From a bacterium (Candidatus Torokbacteria) CG_4_10_14_0_2_um_filter_35_8 (GTDB taxonomy: Bacteria > Patescibacteriota > GCA-2792135), in contig PFNU01000028.1 of the NCBI GenBank assembly GCA_002792135.1, positions 1-5,104 of the forward strand: a DNA stretch of 5,104 nt. Reading direction: 5' to 3'. The notes below the pieces were generated by a model. The model had not been told where the DNA came from. It did no database searches and worked only from the letters and a program-made list of their open reading frames with translations. A program made the translations under genes and the position numbers. Positions 1-5,104 of the stretch are shown piece after piece. The stretch's first letter is position 1, and every line of letters starts with the position of its first letter.

Positions 1-385
1 CATAATTACAGCCTAGTTTCTTTGCCTTTTCCAGCATGATCTTAAATTTAATTTCTTCATTGCAGACAACACAAGGGTTGGGTGTTCTTCCGGCCTTGTA
101 TTCTGAAATGAAATAATCAACGACGGCTTTCTTAAACTCTGTCGTGCAGTTAACAGTATAAAAAGGAATGTCTAGGATTTGGGAAACTTTTCTTGCTTGC
201 ATTAGACTTTCTGCAGGGCAACATTTATTTGTTTTACTGATAGTCTTATTGCCTTTCTCTGACCAGAAAATCAAAAATACTCCAATTACAAAATGACCCT
301 CTTTTTTTAAGAGAGCTGCTGTGGTGGAAGAGTCTACTCCACCAGACATACCGATGATGACTTTTTTGGGTGTATTAGATTCCAT
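1..385 (-). CDS. mnmA: tRNA-specific 2-thiouridylase MnmA, N-terminal part (cut by window edge)
   Basis: This gene encodes the enzyme that puts sulfur on C2 of the wobble uridine (U34) of tRNAs for Lys, Glu and Gln; it acts in the cytoplasm with ATP and a persulfide or other sulfur donor. The first 128 codons are present and the rest lies left of the window. Visible are the PP-loop ATP-binding motif SGGVDSS (residues 14-20), the paired cysteines CCPAE (55-59), and the family signature GRTPNPCVVCNEEIKF (99-114). C108 aligns with the catalytic Cys102 of the E. coli enzyme. C105 and C108 form a CxxC, where E. coli has DxxC. The ATG at 385 is the first start after an in-frame TAG at 404-406; upstream is only a weak AGAAGA, not a real Shine-Dalgarno. 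It lies downstream of hppA in the same direction, 232 bp away. The family call is secure; the C-terminal half cannot be judged. Confidence 0.96.
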   Translation of the reverse strand, partial: MESNTPKKVIIGMSGGVDSSTTAALLKKEGHFVIGVFLIFWSEKGNKTISKTNKCCPAESLMQARKVSQILDIPFYTVNCTTEFKKAVVDYFISEYKAGRTPNPCVVCNEEIKFKIMLEKAKKLGCNY

Positions 386-617
386 AGTTGATCTTCTGAA
401 ATTCTAAATCCTAATATCGAAATCCTTCAGTCACAGCTGATCCGCCGAAGTCCGCAGACGAAGGCTGAAAACAAATTAAAAATTCAAAATTAAAAATTCA
501 AAACAACTTGGATGGAATTTTATTAATTAGGCTTTGTGTACAAGAGTAAGTCAAATGACAAAAATTATATTATTTAGGCTAACTGTACAGAAAAATTGGT
601 AAGCTTCTTTCTTAGAA
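386..617. other. hppA-mnmA spacer with repeat and GC-rich island, no gene
   Basis: This 232-bp spacer holds no credible gene. From the mnmA side it contains a GC-rich patch (about 434-467) in otherwise A/T-rich DNA, a 14-bp tandem repeat (473-503), an 8-bp palindrome CTGTACAG (583-590) and a minus-strand TATAAT at 569-564. The TATAAT has only a poor -35 box, so I do not claim it as the mnmA promoter. I see no convincing hairpin plus T-run terminator after hppA, so read-through from hppA into mnmA is possible. Confidence 0.6.
473..503. repeat. Tandem 14-bp repeat, about 2.2 copies
   Basis: The unit ATTAAAAATTCAAA occurs at 475-488 and again, identical, at 489-502; period-14 identity extends from 473 to 503. 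It immediately follows a GC-rich island. A/T-rich repeats of this kind sit in spacers of some uncultivated bacterial genomes; whether this one is dispersed cannot be seen from one window. Confidence 0.85.
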
Positions 618-2588
618 TTACAAGATTAGTAATGGCGCAATTACCAGGGAAACTATGGCCATTAATTTGATCAAAATATTTAGAGCTGGTCCAGAAGTGT
701 CTTTAAAAGGGTCACCAACCGTATCACCAACCACAGCTGCCTTGTGTGGATCAGATCCTTTACCGCCTAAATTACCAGCTTCAATATATTTCTTGGCATT
801 ATCCCAAGCACCCCCGGCGTTGGCCATAATGACTGCTAGCAAAAATCCAGTAACTAGTGAACCTGCCAAAAGTCCAACTAAAGCCTCTGCGCCTAAAAGC
901 CAGCCGACAAGTCCAGGAGCAATAACTGCCAAAATTCCCGGCAGGACCATTTGCCTTAAGGCTGCTTGAGTAGAGATATCAATGCAGCGTTTGTAATCAG
1001 GTTTGCCTGTGCCTTTCATAATACCTTTGATTTCTTTAAATTGTCGTCTGACTTCTTGGACCATTTCAAAGGCTGCCTTGCCAACCGATTTCATGGTCAG
1101 GGCAGAGAAAATACAAGGCAGTAGCCCGCCGATAAATAAACCAATTAAAACATTAGGATTTAGTAAATTAATAGTTTGTAGATTTACGATCTGGCCAAAG
1201 CTAACCATTAAAACTAGAGCGGTTAATGCTGCCGAGCCAATGGCAAAACCTTTTCCAATAGCAGCAGTGGTATTGCCAACAGCATCGAGAGCCTCAGCTC
1301 GCTTTCTGGTTTCTTGTCCCATGCCCGCCATCTCAGCAATACCGGCAGCATTATCTGCTACCGGGCCGTATGTATCAGTGGCCAGTGTTATCCCTAAAGT
1401 TGAAAGCATACCAACTGCAGCAATAGCAATGCCAAAGAGGCCAGCAAATTTAAAGGCTAAAAATATAGATAGACAAACAGCTGCCACTGGAATGCAAGTA
1501 CTGATCATACCTAAAGCTAGGCCAGAAATAATATTGGTTGCTGGACCTGTTTCAGAAGCCTTGGCAACTTCTTGGGTTGGTTTATTTTTGTATGAGGTAA
1601 AATACTCAGTTGCCATGCCAATAACTATTCCGGAAGCAAGTCCTATAAGTAGCGAGAAGTAAACTCCTATCTCACCTGGAATAGCATAATTAATTACTGG
1701 ATAGGCGGCACCTGCCATAATGATTGCTGCTGACCAGATGCCAAAATTTAAAATTGAATGGGGTTTACTTTTTCTATTTAGCTTTACAACAAAGTTTCCT
1801 AGTATAGAAGCGATAATTCCAGTAGCAGCCAAAAGCAATGGAAGGAATACAGCCTTTGAACCAAATGTCGCCACACCTAGAACTCCTAAAGCCATAGCAG
1901 CAATAATTGAGTCAACATAACTTTCAAATAAATCAGCACCCATACCAGCAACATCACCAACATTATCACCAACATTATCAGCAATGGTAGCAGGATTTCT
2001 GGGATCGTCTTCTGGAATGCCGGCCTCTACCTTACCTACCAGATCAGCTCCAACATCAGCAGCCTTGGTGTAAATACCACCACCGACTCTGGCAAACAAG
2101 GCAACAGATGATGCGCCAAAACCAAAGCCATAAATAATTTGGGGATCCTTAAAAATCCAATATGCTAAACTAACACCTAAAAGTCCTAAACCAACAACGG
2201 TCAAACCCATGACGCTACCTGAGGAAAAAGCTACTCTTAAACCCTGGTATATATCTTTTTTAGCAGCTTCTGCAGTTTTAACATTAGCCGAAGTTGCAAT
2301 TCTCATACCGATGTTACCTGCCGCTATAGAAAAAATAGCACCAGCAATAAACACGGCGGCTGTTTGTGGGTTCAAAAAGTAGCTGATAAGTATGGCAACA
2401 ACAACAACAAAACCAAATAAAATTCGGTATTCTTTGTTTAAAAAAGCCATGGCTCCATCATGAATGTAGGTAGAGATCTCCTTGGCTCTGGTATTTTCTA
2501 CTTTTTGTTTTTTTAGAGTAAGTGCTAGATACCCAGCAAAAGCTAGGCCTAATACAGCAGTAAGTGCTGACCAAAGTTCTAGATCCAT
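618..2588 (-). CDS. hppA: Membrane-bound K+-dependent pyrophosphatase, probably Na+-pumping
   Basis: This is an integral membrane ion pump that hydrolyses inorganic pyrophosphate and uses the energy to move Na+ (or H+) out of the cytoplasm. The 656 residues form about 15-16 hydrophobic helices. Substrate and Mg2+ motifs are intact: [11 protein letters not shown] (178-188), DNVGDNVGD (204-212), [12 protein letters not shown] (405-416) and the C-terminal block from D613 to D630 with K616, D622, D626, K629 and D630. [10 protein letters not shown] (438-447) has Ala at 442 and Gly at 445, the K+-dependent pattern (K+-independent enzymes have Lys and Thr there). E222 in DLFESYVD sits where Na+-pumping enzymes such as that of Thermotoga carry their key Glu; some H+ and dual Na+/H+ pumps share it, so ion choice is inferred. 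The ATG at 2588 follows an in-frame stop at 2601-2603 and lacks a Shine-Dalgarno. Its length is slightly short for the family but nothing essential is missing. Confidence 0.97.
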   Translation of the reverse strand: MDLELWSALTAVLGLAFAGYLALTLKKQKVENTRAKEISTYIHDGAMAFLNKEYRILFGFVVVVAILISYFLNPQTAAVFIAGAIFSIAAGNIGMRIATSANVKTAEAAKKDIYQGLRVAFSSGSVMGLTVVGLGLLGVSLAYWIFKDPQIIYGFGFGASSVALFARVGGGIYTKAADVGADLVGKVEAGIPEDDPRNPATIADNVGDNVGDVAGMGADLFESYVDSIIAAMALGVLGVATFGSKAVFLPLLLAATGIIASILGNFVVKLNRKSKPHSILNFGIWSAAIIMAGAAYPVINYAIPGEIGVYFSLLIGLASGIVIGMATEYFTSYKNKPTQEVAKASETGPATNIISGLALGMISTCIPVAAVCLSIFLAFKFAGLFGIAIAAVGMLSTLGITLATDTYGPVADNAAGIAEMAGMGQETRKRAEALDAVGNTTAAIGKGFAIGSAALTALVLMVSFGQIVNLQTINLLNPNVLIGLFIGGLLPCIFSALTMKSVGKAAFEMVQEVRRQFKEIKGIMKGTGKPDYKRCIDISTQAALRQMVLPGILAVIAPGLVGWLLGAEALVGLLAGSLVTGFLLAVIMANAGGAWDNAKKYIEAGNLGGKGSDPHKAAVVGDTVGDPFKDTSGPALNILIKLMAIVSLVIAPLLIL

Positions 2589-2618
2589 ATTTTTAAGGAA
2601 TTAGTAATAATTAACAAC

Positions 2619-2647
2619 ATTATATGGTGAAAGCTGAAAAACATCAA
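2619..2647 (-). promoter_or_regulatory. hppA promoter, TTGATG-17 bp-TATAAT
   Basis: Read on the minus strand, TTGATG (2647-2642) is followed by a 17-bp spacer and a perfect TATAAT (2624-2619). Transcription would start near 2612, giving a leader of about 23 nt with no Shine-Dalgarno before the hppA ATG at 2588. The match is 4/6 and 6/6 with ideal spacing. Confidence 0.75.
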
Positions 2648-2653
2648 ATCAGG

Positions 2654-2682
2654 TACTGATTTTCTATTGGATCTGTTATAAT
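2654..2682 (+). promoter_or_regulatory. Promoter of the alkD-NUDIX unit, extended -10
   Basis: TGTTATAAT at 2674-2682 is a perfect extended -10 element (TG, one base, TATAAT). The -35 region, TACTGA at 2654-2659 with 17-bp spacing, is poor, as is usual for extended -10 promoters. Transcription would start near 2689, about 24 nt before the ATG at 2713. It lies back to back with the hppA promoter without overlapping it. Confidence 0.7.
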
Positions 2683-2712
2683 CTAAAGTAGCTTCAAATT
2701 ATTAATAAGAGT

Positions 2713-3423
2713 ATGAAGAAAGTTGTTAGTCAAATAAAAAAGGATCTTAAAAAGCTTTCTGATCCGGAGAAAGCGAAGATTCTCCTGAAGTTTTTTAAAA
2801 CAGAAAAAGGTGGATATGGTGAGGGAGATAAGTTTTTAGGAATTAAAGTTCCAGATCAGCGGAAAATAGCAAAGAAATATCGAGATTTATCTTTAAGTAA
2901 GATTCAAGATTTGCTATCCAGTAAAATTCATGAATATAGGCTTACTTCCCTATTTATATTAGCTGATAAATATCAAAGAAGTGATAAGAATAACAAGAAG
3001 AAGATCTTTGAGTTTTATCTAAAAAATACAAAGAACATAAATAATTGGGATCTTGTTGACAGTTCTGCACCTTATATTGTTGGTGATTATCTTTTAGATA
3101 AAGATAGAAAAATACTTTATGAGCTTGCAAAATCAAAAAAGCTTTGGGAAAGGAGAATTGCGATGCTTTCCACTTATACTTTTATAAGAAATGGGGAGTT
3201 TGAAGATACTTTAAAGATCGCAGGGATTTTATTAAATGATGAGTACGACATAATTCACAAAGCAGTAGGTTGGATGCTGCGGGAGATTGGGAATAGAAAT
3301 CAGAAAGTTGAAGAAAAGTTTTTAAAGAAATATTATCAGAAGATGCCGAGAGTGATGCTAAGATATGCAATTGAGAAGTTTAGTGAAGAAAAGAGGAGGT
3401 TTTATTTAGGTAAGAAAAAATAA
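2713..3423 (+). CDS. AlkD-family DNA alkylation-repair glycosylase
   Basis: This is a 236-residue DNA glycosylase of the HEAT-repeat AlkD family (DNA alkylation repair enzymes), which removes N3- and N7-alkylated purines from DNA as the first step of base excision repair. The key residues of Bacillus cereus AlkD are all present: W112 and D116 in NNWDLVDS (AlkD W109 and D113), R148 in LWERRIAML (R148) and W187 in KAVGWMLRE (W187). The N-terminal stretch GEGDKFLGIKVPDQR (36-50) is typical of a common bacterial subgroup. The protein is all-helical and Lys-rich, with no signal peptide or membrane segment, so it should be cytoplasmic. The ATG at 2713 is the first start after an in-frame TAG at 2689-2691; AAGAG directly before it is too close to be a normal ribosome site. 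The NUDIX gene starts 4 bp after its stop, so the two are almost certainly co-transcribed. The family is clear; the exact lesion range is not. Confidence 0.93.
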   Translation: MKKVVSQIKKDLKKLSDPEKAKILLKFFKTEKGGYGEGDKFLGIKVPDQRKIAKKYRDLSLSKIQDLLSSKIHEYRLTSLFILADKYQRSDKNNKKKIFEFYLKNTKNINNWDLVDSSAPYIVGDYLLDKDRKILYELAKSKKLWERRIAMLSTYTFIRNGEFEDTLKIAGILLNDEYDIIHKAVGWMLREIGNRNQKVEEKFLKKYYQKMPRVMLRYAIEKFSEEKRRFYLGKKK

Positions 3424-3427
3424 ATAT

Positions 3428-3961
3428 ATGATAAAGAAAGAAGATTTCAAAGTAATAAAATCAGATATTGTTTATGATCACTATCTAAAAATTAGACGCG
3501 ATATTATAAAATCACCAAATGGCAAAATCGTTGATTACAATTATGTTGATTCATTTGATGCAGTTTTATTATTACCTATTTTAGATAATCATATTATTAT
3601 GTTGCGTCAATATCGCTACCCACTTCGTAAGATCATTTATGATTTGCCAGCTGGTGGAGTCTCTTTTGGTGAAACGACAGAAGAGGCAGCCGAGAAGGAG
3701 CTTAAAGAAGAGACGGGTTACATAACAAATAGTTTACAATTTGTGCACTCTTTTTACCATGCACCAGGGACGATGGCTAGCATAGTCCATACTTTTGTTG
3801 CTAAAGATTTAGAGAAAGGTAAACAAAATTTAGAAGAAACAGAGTTTTGTGAAGTAGTATATGTATCAATTTCTAAGTTTGAAGAATTAATTACTGACAA
3901 TATAGTAGAGGCAACTATTCCAGCAGCTTATTTTATAGCGAAAGAGAAACAGTTGATATAA
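3428..3961 (+). CDS. NUDIX hydrolase, ADP-ribose pyrophosphatase-like
   Basis: This is a 177-residue NUDIX hydrolase that cleaves a nucleoside diphosphate linked to another group, most likely ADP-ribose to AMP and ribose 5-phosphate. The NUDIX box runs from G76 to Y98: G76, E82, then KELKEETGY (90-98), with E91, E94 and E95 as metal ligands. The usual Arg of the REuxEE core is Lys here (K90). Upstream LRQYRYPL (59-66) and DLPAGG (72-77) are typical of ADP-ribose pyrophosphatases, and P113 lies 15 residues after the box, where that subfamily carries its marker proline. It is cytoplasmic and full length. It is the second gene of a unit with the alkylation glycosylase (4-bp gap) and is followed by a strong terminator. 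No Shine-Dalgarno is well placed: AGGAGG at 3394-3399 is 28 bases from the ATG, and an in-frame stop at 3407-3409 rules out a start farther upstream. NUDIX family certain, substrate inferred. Confidence 0.93.
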   Translation: MIKKEDFKVIKSDIVYDHYLKIRRDIIKSPNGKIVDYNYVDSFDAVLLLPILDNHIIMLRQYRYPLRKIIYDLPAGGVSFGETTEEAAEKELKEETGYITNSLQFVHSFYHAPGTMASIVHTFVAKDLEKGKQNLEETEFCEVVYVSISKFEELITDNIVEATIPAAYFIAKEKQLI

Positions 3962-3965
3962 ATAA

Positions 3966-3979
3966 ATTATCTAGATAAT
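3966..3979. repeat. Perfect 14-bp palindrome ATTATCTAGATAAT
   Basis: ATTATCTAGATAAT is its own reverse complement and lies 4 bp after the NUDIX stop codon, just before the terminator hairpin. As RNA it could only form a strained hairpin, so it is either a protein-binding site or chance in A/T-rich DNA. Confidence 0.5.
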
Positions 3980-3980
3980 C

Positions 3981-4022
3981 AAAAAACTCCCAGAATTTCA
4001 CTTGAATTAGGGGAGTTTTTGT
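3981..4022. terminator. Bidirectional intrinsic terminator between convergent genes
   Basis: AAAAACTCCC (3982-3991) pairs perfectly with GGGAGTTTTT (4011-4020), a 10-bp stem. Inside, AATT at 3994-3997 can pair with AATT at 4005-4008, leaving a 7-nt loop. The plus-strand arm ends in a T-run continued by GTATTTTT; the minus-strand arm ends in six T. It lies between the convergent NUDIX gene (stop at 3961) and coiled-coil gene (stop at 4037), so it can stop transcription from both. Confidence 0.88.
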
Positions 4023-4036
4023 ATTTTTAGAAAGGC

Positions 4037-4573
4037 TTATTTATACTTTTTAAATACTTTTTCTTCCAAAACTCCTACTCTTTTTTCAAGTTTTGGAATG
4101 ACTTTTATCTTTTTCTCTAATGGGCGTATTTTTTCAGTCCTTGCTCCTATGACAGTAAGTTCTTGTTTCGAAGCCATTGTTTCTTTAAGAAAAGAATCTA
4201 TATGGTTAATAATTTCATCTTTCTGTTCCTTGATCACTGAGATTTCGTCCTTTATTTCTTTTATATCTTCTCGATTTGCAAGAGCAATTATTTCTACCCT
4301 TTCGAGTCTTCCATCTATCTTTTTAAACCTTTTATCTATTCCATTAAACCTTTTACCTATTCCATTAAATTTTGTGTCAATTCCGTCAAATCTTTTGTCA
4401 ACTCTATCAAATTTTGTGTCAATTCCGTCAAATCTTTTGTCAATTCCATCGAAATTATTATCAGCCTTTTCAAACTTGCCGATAGTTTCGTTTCTAAATT
4501 CTGTTAGATTTTTGTTTAAATTATCTAACTTCTTATTAAAATTAATTTGCTTTGAGGCTTTTTGCTCTTTCAT
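4037..4573 (-). CDS. Heptad-repeat coiled-coil protein of unknown function
   Basis: I cannot assign a function to this 178-residue protein. Its core (residues 34-89) is eight consecutive 7-residue units of the type FDGIDKR/FDGIDTK, with Phe at the first position (34, 41, 48, 55, 62, 69, 76, 83), then Leu at 90, and Ile or Val at the fourth in most units. That is a textbook a/d pattern for a long parallel coiled coil. The pattern continues less regularly through LERVE, IKEIKDEISVI and a C-terminal LEKRVGVLEEKV, broken by Pro151 and Pro160. It is highly charged, with no signal peptide or membrane segment, so it is a cytoplasmic oligomer, spacer or scaffold. Similar repeat proteins are frequent in uncultivated small-genome bacteria and resemble Borrelia Bdr-type repeats in style only. 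The ATG at 4573 follows an in-frame stop at 4601-4603; there is no Shine-Dalgarno. It lies 68 bp downstream of the small membrane protein gene but has its own promoter. Confidence 0.85.
   Translation of the reverse strand: MKEQKASKQINFNKKLDNLNKNLTEFRNETIGKFEKADNNFDGIDKRFDGIDTKFDRVDKRFDGIDTKFNGIGKRFNGIDKRFKKIDGRLERVEIIALANREDIKEIKDEISVIKEQKDEIINHIDSFLKETMASKQELTVIGARTEKIRPLEKKIKVIPKLEKRVGVLEEKVFKKYK
4367..4443 (-). repeat. 35-bp perfect direct repeat (42-bp period) inside the coiled-coil gene
   Basis: Positions 4367-4401 and 4409-4443 are identical over 35 bp, offset by 42 bp, that is two 21-bp heptad codon blocks. The wider array of 21-bp units spans about 4307-4474. Identity at DNA level, not only protein level, indicates a recent duplication of two heptads. 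Confidence 0.9.
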
Positions 4574-4603
4574 AAAATGGAAATAATTAATTAATCTATT
4601 TTA

Positions 4604-4632
4604 AATTTACATTTTTCAAAACTGGAAGTCAA
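4604..4632 (-). promoter_or_regulatory. Promoter of the coiled-coil gene, TTGACT-17 bp-TAAATT
   Basis: On the minus strand TTGACT (4632-4627, 5/6) is followed by 17 bp and TAAATT (4609-4604, 4/6). The start would be near 4597, about 24 nt before the ATG at 4573. It lies within the 68-bp gap after the membrane protein gene, so the coiled-coil gene can be expressed on its own. Confidence 0.6.
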
Positions 4633-4641
4633 ACCAATTTT

Positions 4642-4926
4642 TTATTTAATACTCCAAAATTTCCATTCGTGAGGTTTATCAACGCTATAAAATCTCAAGT
4701 GCAGAAAATCATTTAAATCACTTATAAAATGTCCTATACCAAATGATATCGCAGATATTCCCCAGAAGTTTTTATAAAAAATAACCCCAATAATTATAAA
4801 AATTAAGCCATAAATCCAGTGATGAGGTGCTTTTAAATGCCCGCCATATTTATCTCCAAACCTGCCAATAGCAAATCCTATAAAGGCAATTACTAGTTGA
4901 ACTAAGATATCTATAATGCCGTTCAT
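4642..4926 (-). CDS. Small membrane protein of unknown function, 94 residues
   Basis: I do not recognise this protein. It has two clear hydrophobic helices (about residues 4-20 and 37-51) and a weaker third one (about 54-68), joined by a short loop with basic residues and three histidines (H30, H35, H36 in APHHWIYG). After the third segment comes GHFISDLNDFLHLRFY (65-80) and a polar, Trp-rich tail. The histidines and aspartates (H66, D70, D73) near the membrane edge could bind metal, but this is speculation. The start ATG at 4926 follows an in-frame TAA at 4936-4938 after two TTA codons; no Shine-Dalgarno is present. It is real by its membrane-protein composition and orderly placement: it lies in the same direction as the coiled-coil gene 68 bp downstream. 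No terminator is visible between the two. Confidence 0.75.
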   Translation of the reverse strand: MNGIIDILVQLVIAFIGFAIGRFGDKYGGHLKAPHHWIYGLIFIIIGVIFYKNFWGISAISFGIGHFISDLNDFLHLRFYSVDKPHEWKFWSIK

Positions 4927-5104
4927 GGCTAATAATTAAATAAAGATAAAATACTTAAAATGGATGAACAAATCTTGTGTACGCGATCGCTAATGAGGTA
5001 GGTCAGACAATAAAGAATATATAAATATAGCTTGTGCTAAAACTTAAAGAACCTATTGAACAATATAATTGATCATCAGTATTTTATTGATATTCCAATT
5101 TTTT
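4927..5104. other. Right-edge spacer without a recognisable gene
   Basis: These 178 bp contain no convincing gene, tRNA or repeat on either strand. The one notable sequence is the 8-bp palindrome GCGATCGC at 4983-4990, which stands out in A/T-rich DNA. A short frame entering from the right on the minus strand (to a stop at 5053-5055) may be the tail of a gene beyond the window, but it is too short to judge. Confidence 0.5.
4943..4971 (-). promoter_or_regulatory. Weak candidate promoter of the small membrane protein gene
   Basis: TTGTTC (4971-4966, 3/6), 17 bp, then TATCTT (4948-4943, 4/6) on the minus strand, would start transcription about 10 bases before the ATG at 4926. In such A/T-rich DNA boxes of this quality arise by chance, so this is only the best candidate. 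Confidence 0.25.

Noticed and set aside
431..470. Possible tRNA, riboswitch or terminator in the GC-rich spacer patch
   Set aside because: No cloverleaf can be drawn, the best stems are 3-5 bp, and no T-run follows on either strand, so I list it only as a candidate repeat element.
555..602. 15-codon plus-strand frame starting MTKIILF
   Set aside because: It is too short, has no ribosome site and lies in A/T-rich spacer where such frames are expected by chance.
1003..1662. 219-codon open frame on the plus strand
   Set aside because: It is antisense to the well-conserved hppA; its translation is rich in Ala, Pro, Ile and Ser without any domain, as expected from the opposite strand of a membrane-protein gene. 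The same holds for the open frames at 655-969 and 1720-1920.
1942..1980. Apparent short tandem repeat of atcaccaacatt
   Set aside because: It encodes the conserved DNVGDNVGD metal- and pyrophosphate-binding motif of the pyrophosphatase, so the repeat is explained by the protein.
2396..2412. caa-type microsatellite
   Set aside because: It encodes a run of Val residues in a membrane helix of the pyrophosphatase.
2954..3370. Two minus-strand frames of about 60 codons within the AlkD gene
   Set aside because: They overlap a gene with conserved catalytic residues and show no domain, start signal or promoter of their own.
4098..4586. 162-codon open frame on the plus strand with regular Ser/Leu/Pro repeats
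   Set aside because: It mirrors the 21-bp repeat array of the minus-strand coiled-coil gene. The minus strand gives a proper heptad pattern, a promoter and a fitting terminator; the plus-strand product looks like an artefact of the repeats.
5053..5104. Open minus-strand frame entering from the right edge, 16 codons then TAG
   Set aside because: It may be the end of a neighbouring gene, but 16 codons of A/T-rich sequence give no recognisable signal.
1..5104. CRISPR array, insertion sequence, toxin-antitoxin pair or phage gene
   Set aside because: No spaced direct repeats outside the coiled-coil gene, no transposase or integrase motifs and no target-site duplications with inverted ends were found.

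Overview
This is an AT-rich bacterial window with five complete protein genes and one gene cut by the left edge. The spacers are short, and there is no RNA gene, CRISPR array, transposase or phage gene. Promoters are ordinary sigma70-type boxes (two perfect TATAAT elements), the standard genetic code fits, and none of the six start codons has a well-placed Shine-Dalgarno sequence. AT-rich coding, compact layout, A/T-rich 'attaaaaattcaaa' spacer repeats and a heptad-repeat FDGIDKR-type coiled-coil protein together suggest an uncultivated lineage such as Patescibacteria/CPR. That placement is inference, because no marker gene here settles it.

Left block, minus strand: hppA (2588 to 618) encodes a complete membrane-bound pyrophosphatase. 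Its motifs mark it as K+-dependent and of the kind that usually pumps Na+. After a 232-bp spacer comes the 5' end of mnmA (385 to beyond position 1), the tRNA 2-thiouridylase, here with the CxxC motif associated with iron-sulfur enzymes. The spacer holds a 14-bp tandem repeat and a small GC-rich island that looks like a dispersed intergenic element.

Centre, plus strand: a 124-bp divergent spacer (2589-2712) carries back-to-back promoters. The right-hand one drives a two-gene unit: an AlkD-family DNA alkylation-repair glycosylase (2713-3423) with all key active-site residues, then, 4 bp later, an ADP-ribose-pyrophosphatase-like NUDIX hydrolase (3428-3961). A plausible theme is repair and nucleotide clean-up after damage. 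A long A/T-flanked hairpin at 3981-4022 can terminate transcription from both sides.

Right block, minus strand: a 94-residue membrane protein of unknown function (4926 to 4642) is followed by a 178-residue cytoplasmic coiled-coil protein (4573 to 4037) with its own good promoter. The coiled coil is built from eight consecutive 7-residue units and contains a 42-bp DNA-level duplication. The last 178 bp (4927-5104) show no gene.

I found no convincing evidence for a wholly new multi-gene system. The points most worth following up are the unknown right-hand pair, the GC-rich spacer element and the AlkD-NUDIX pair.
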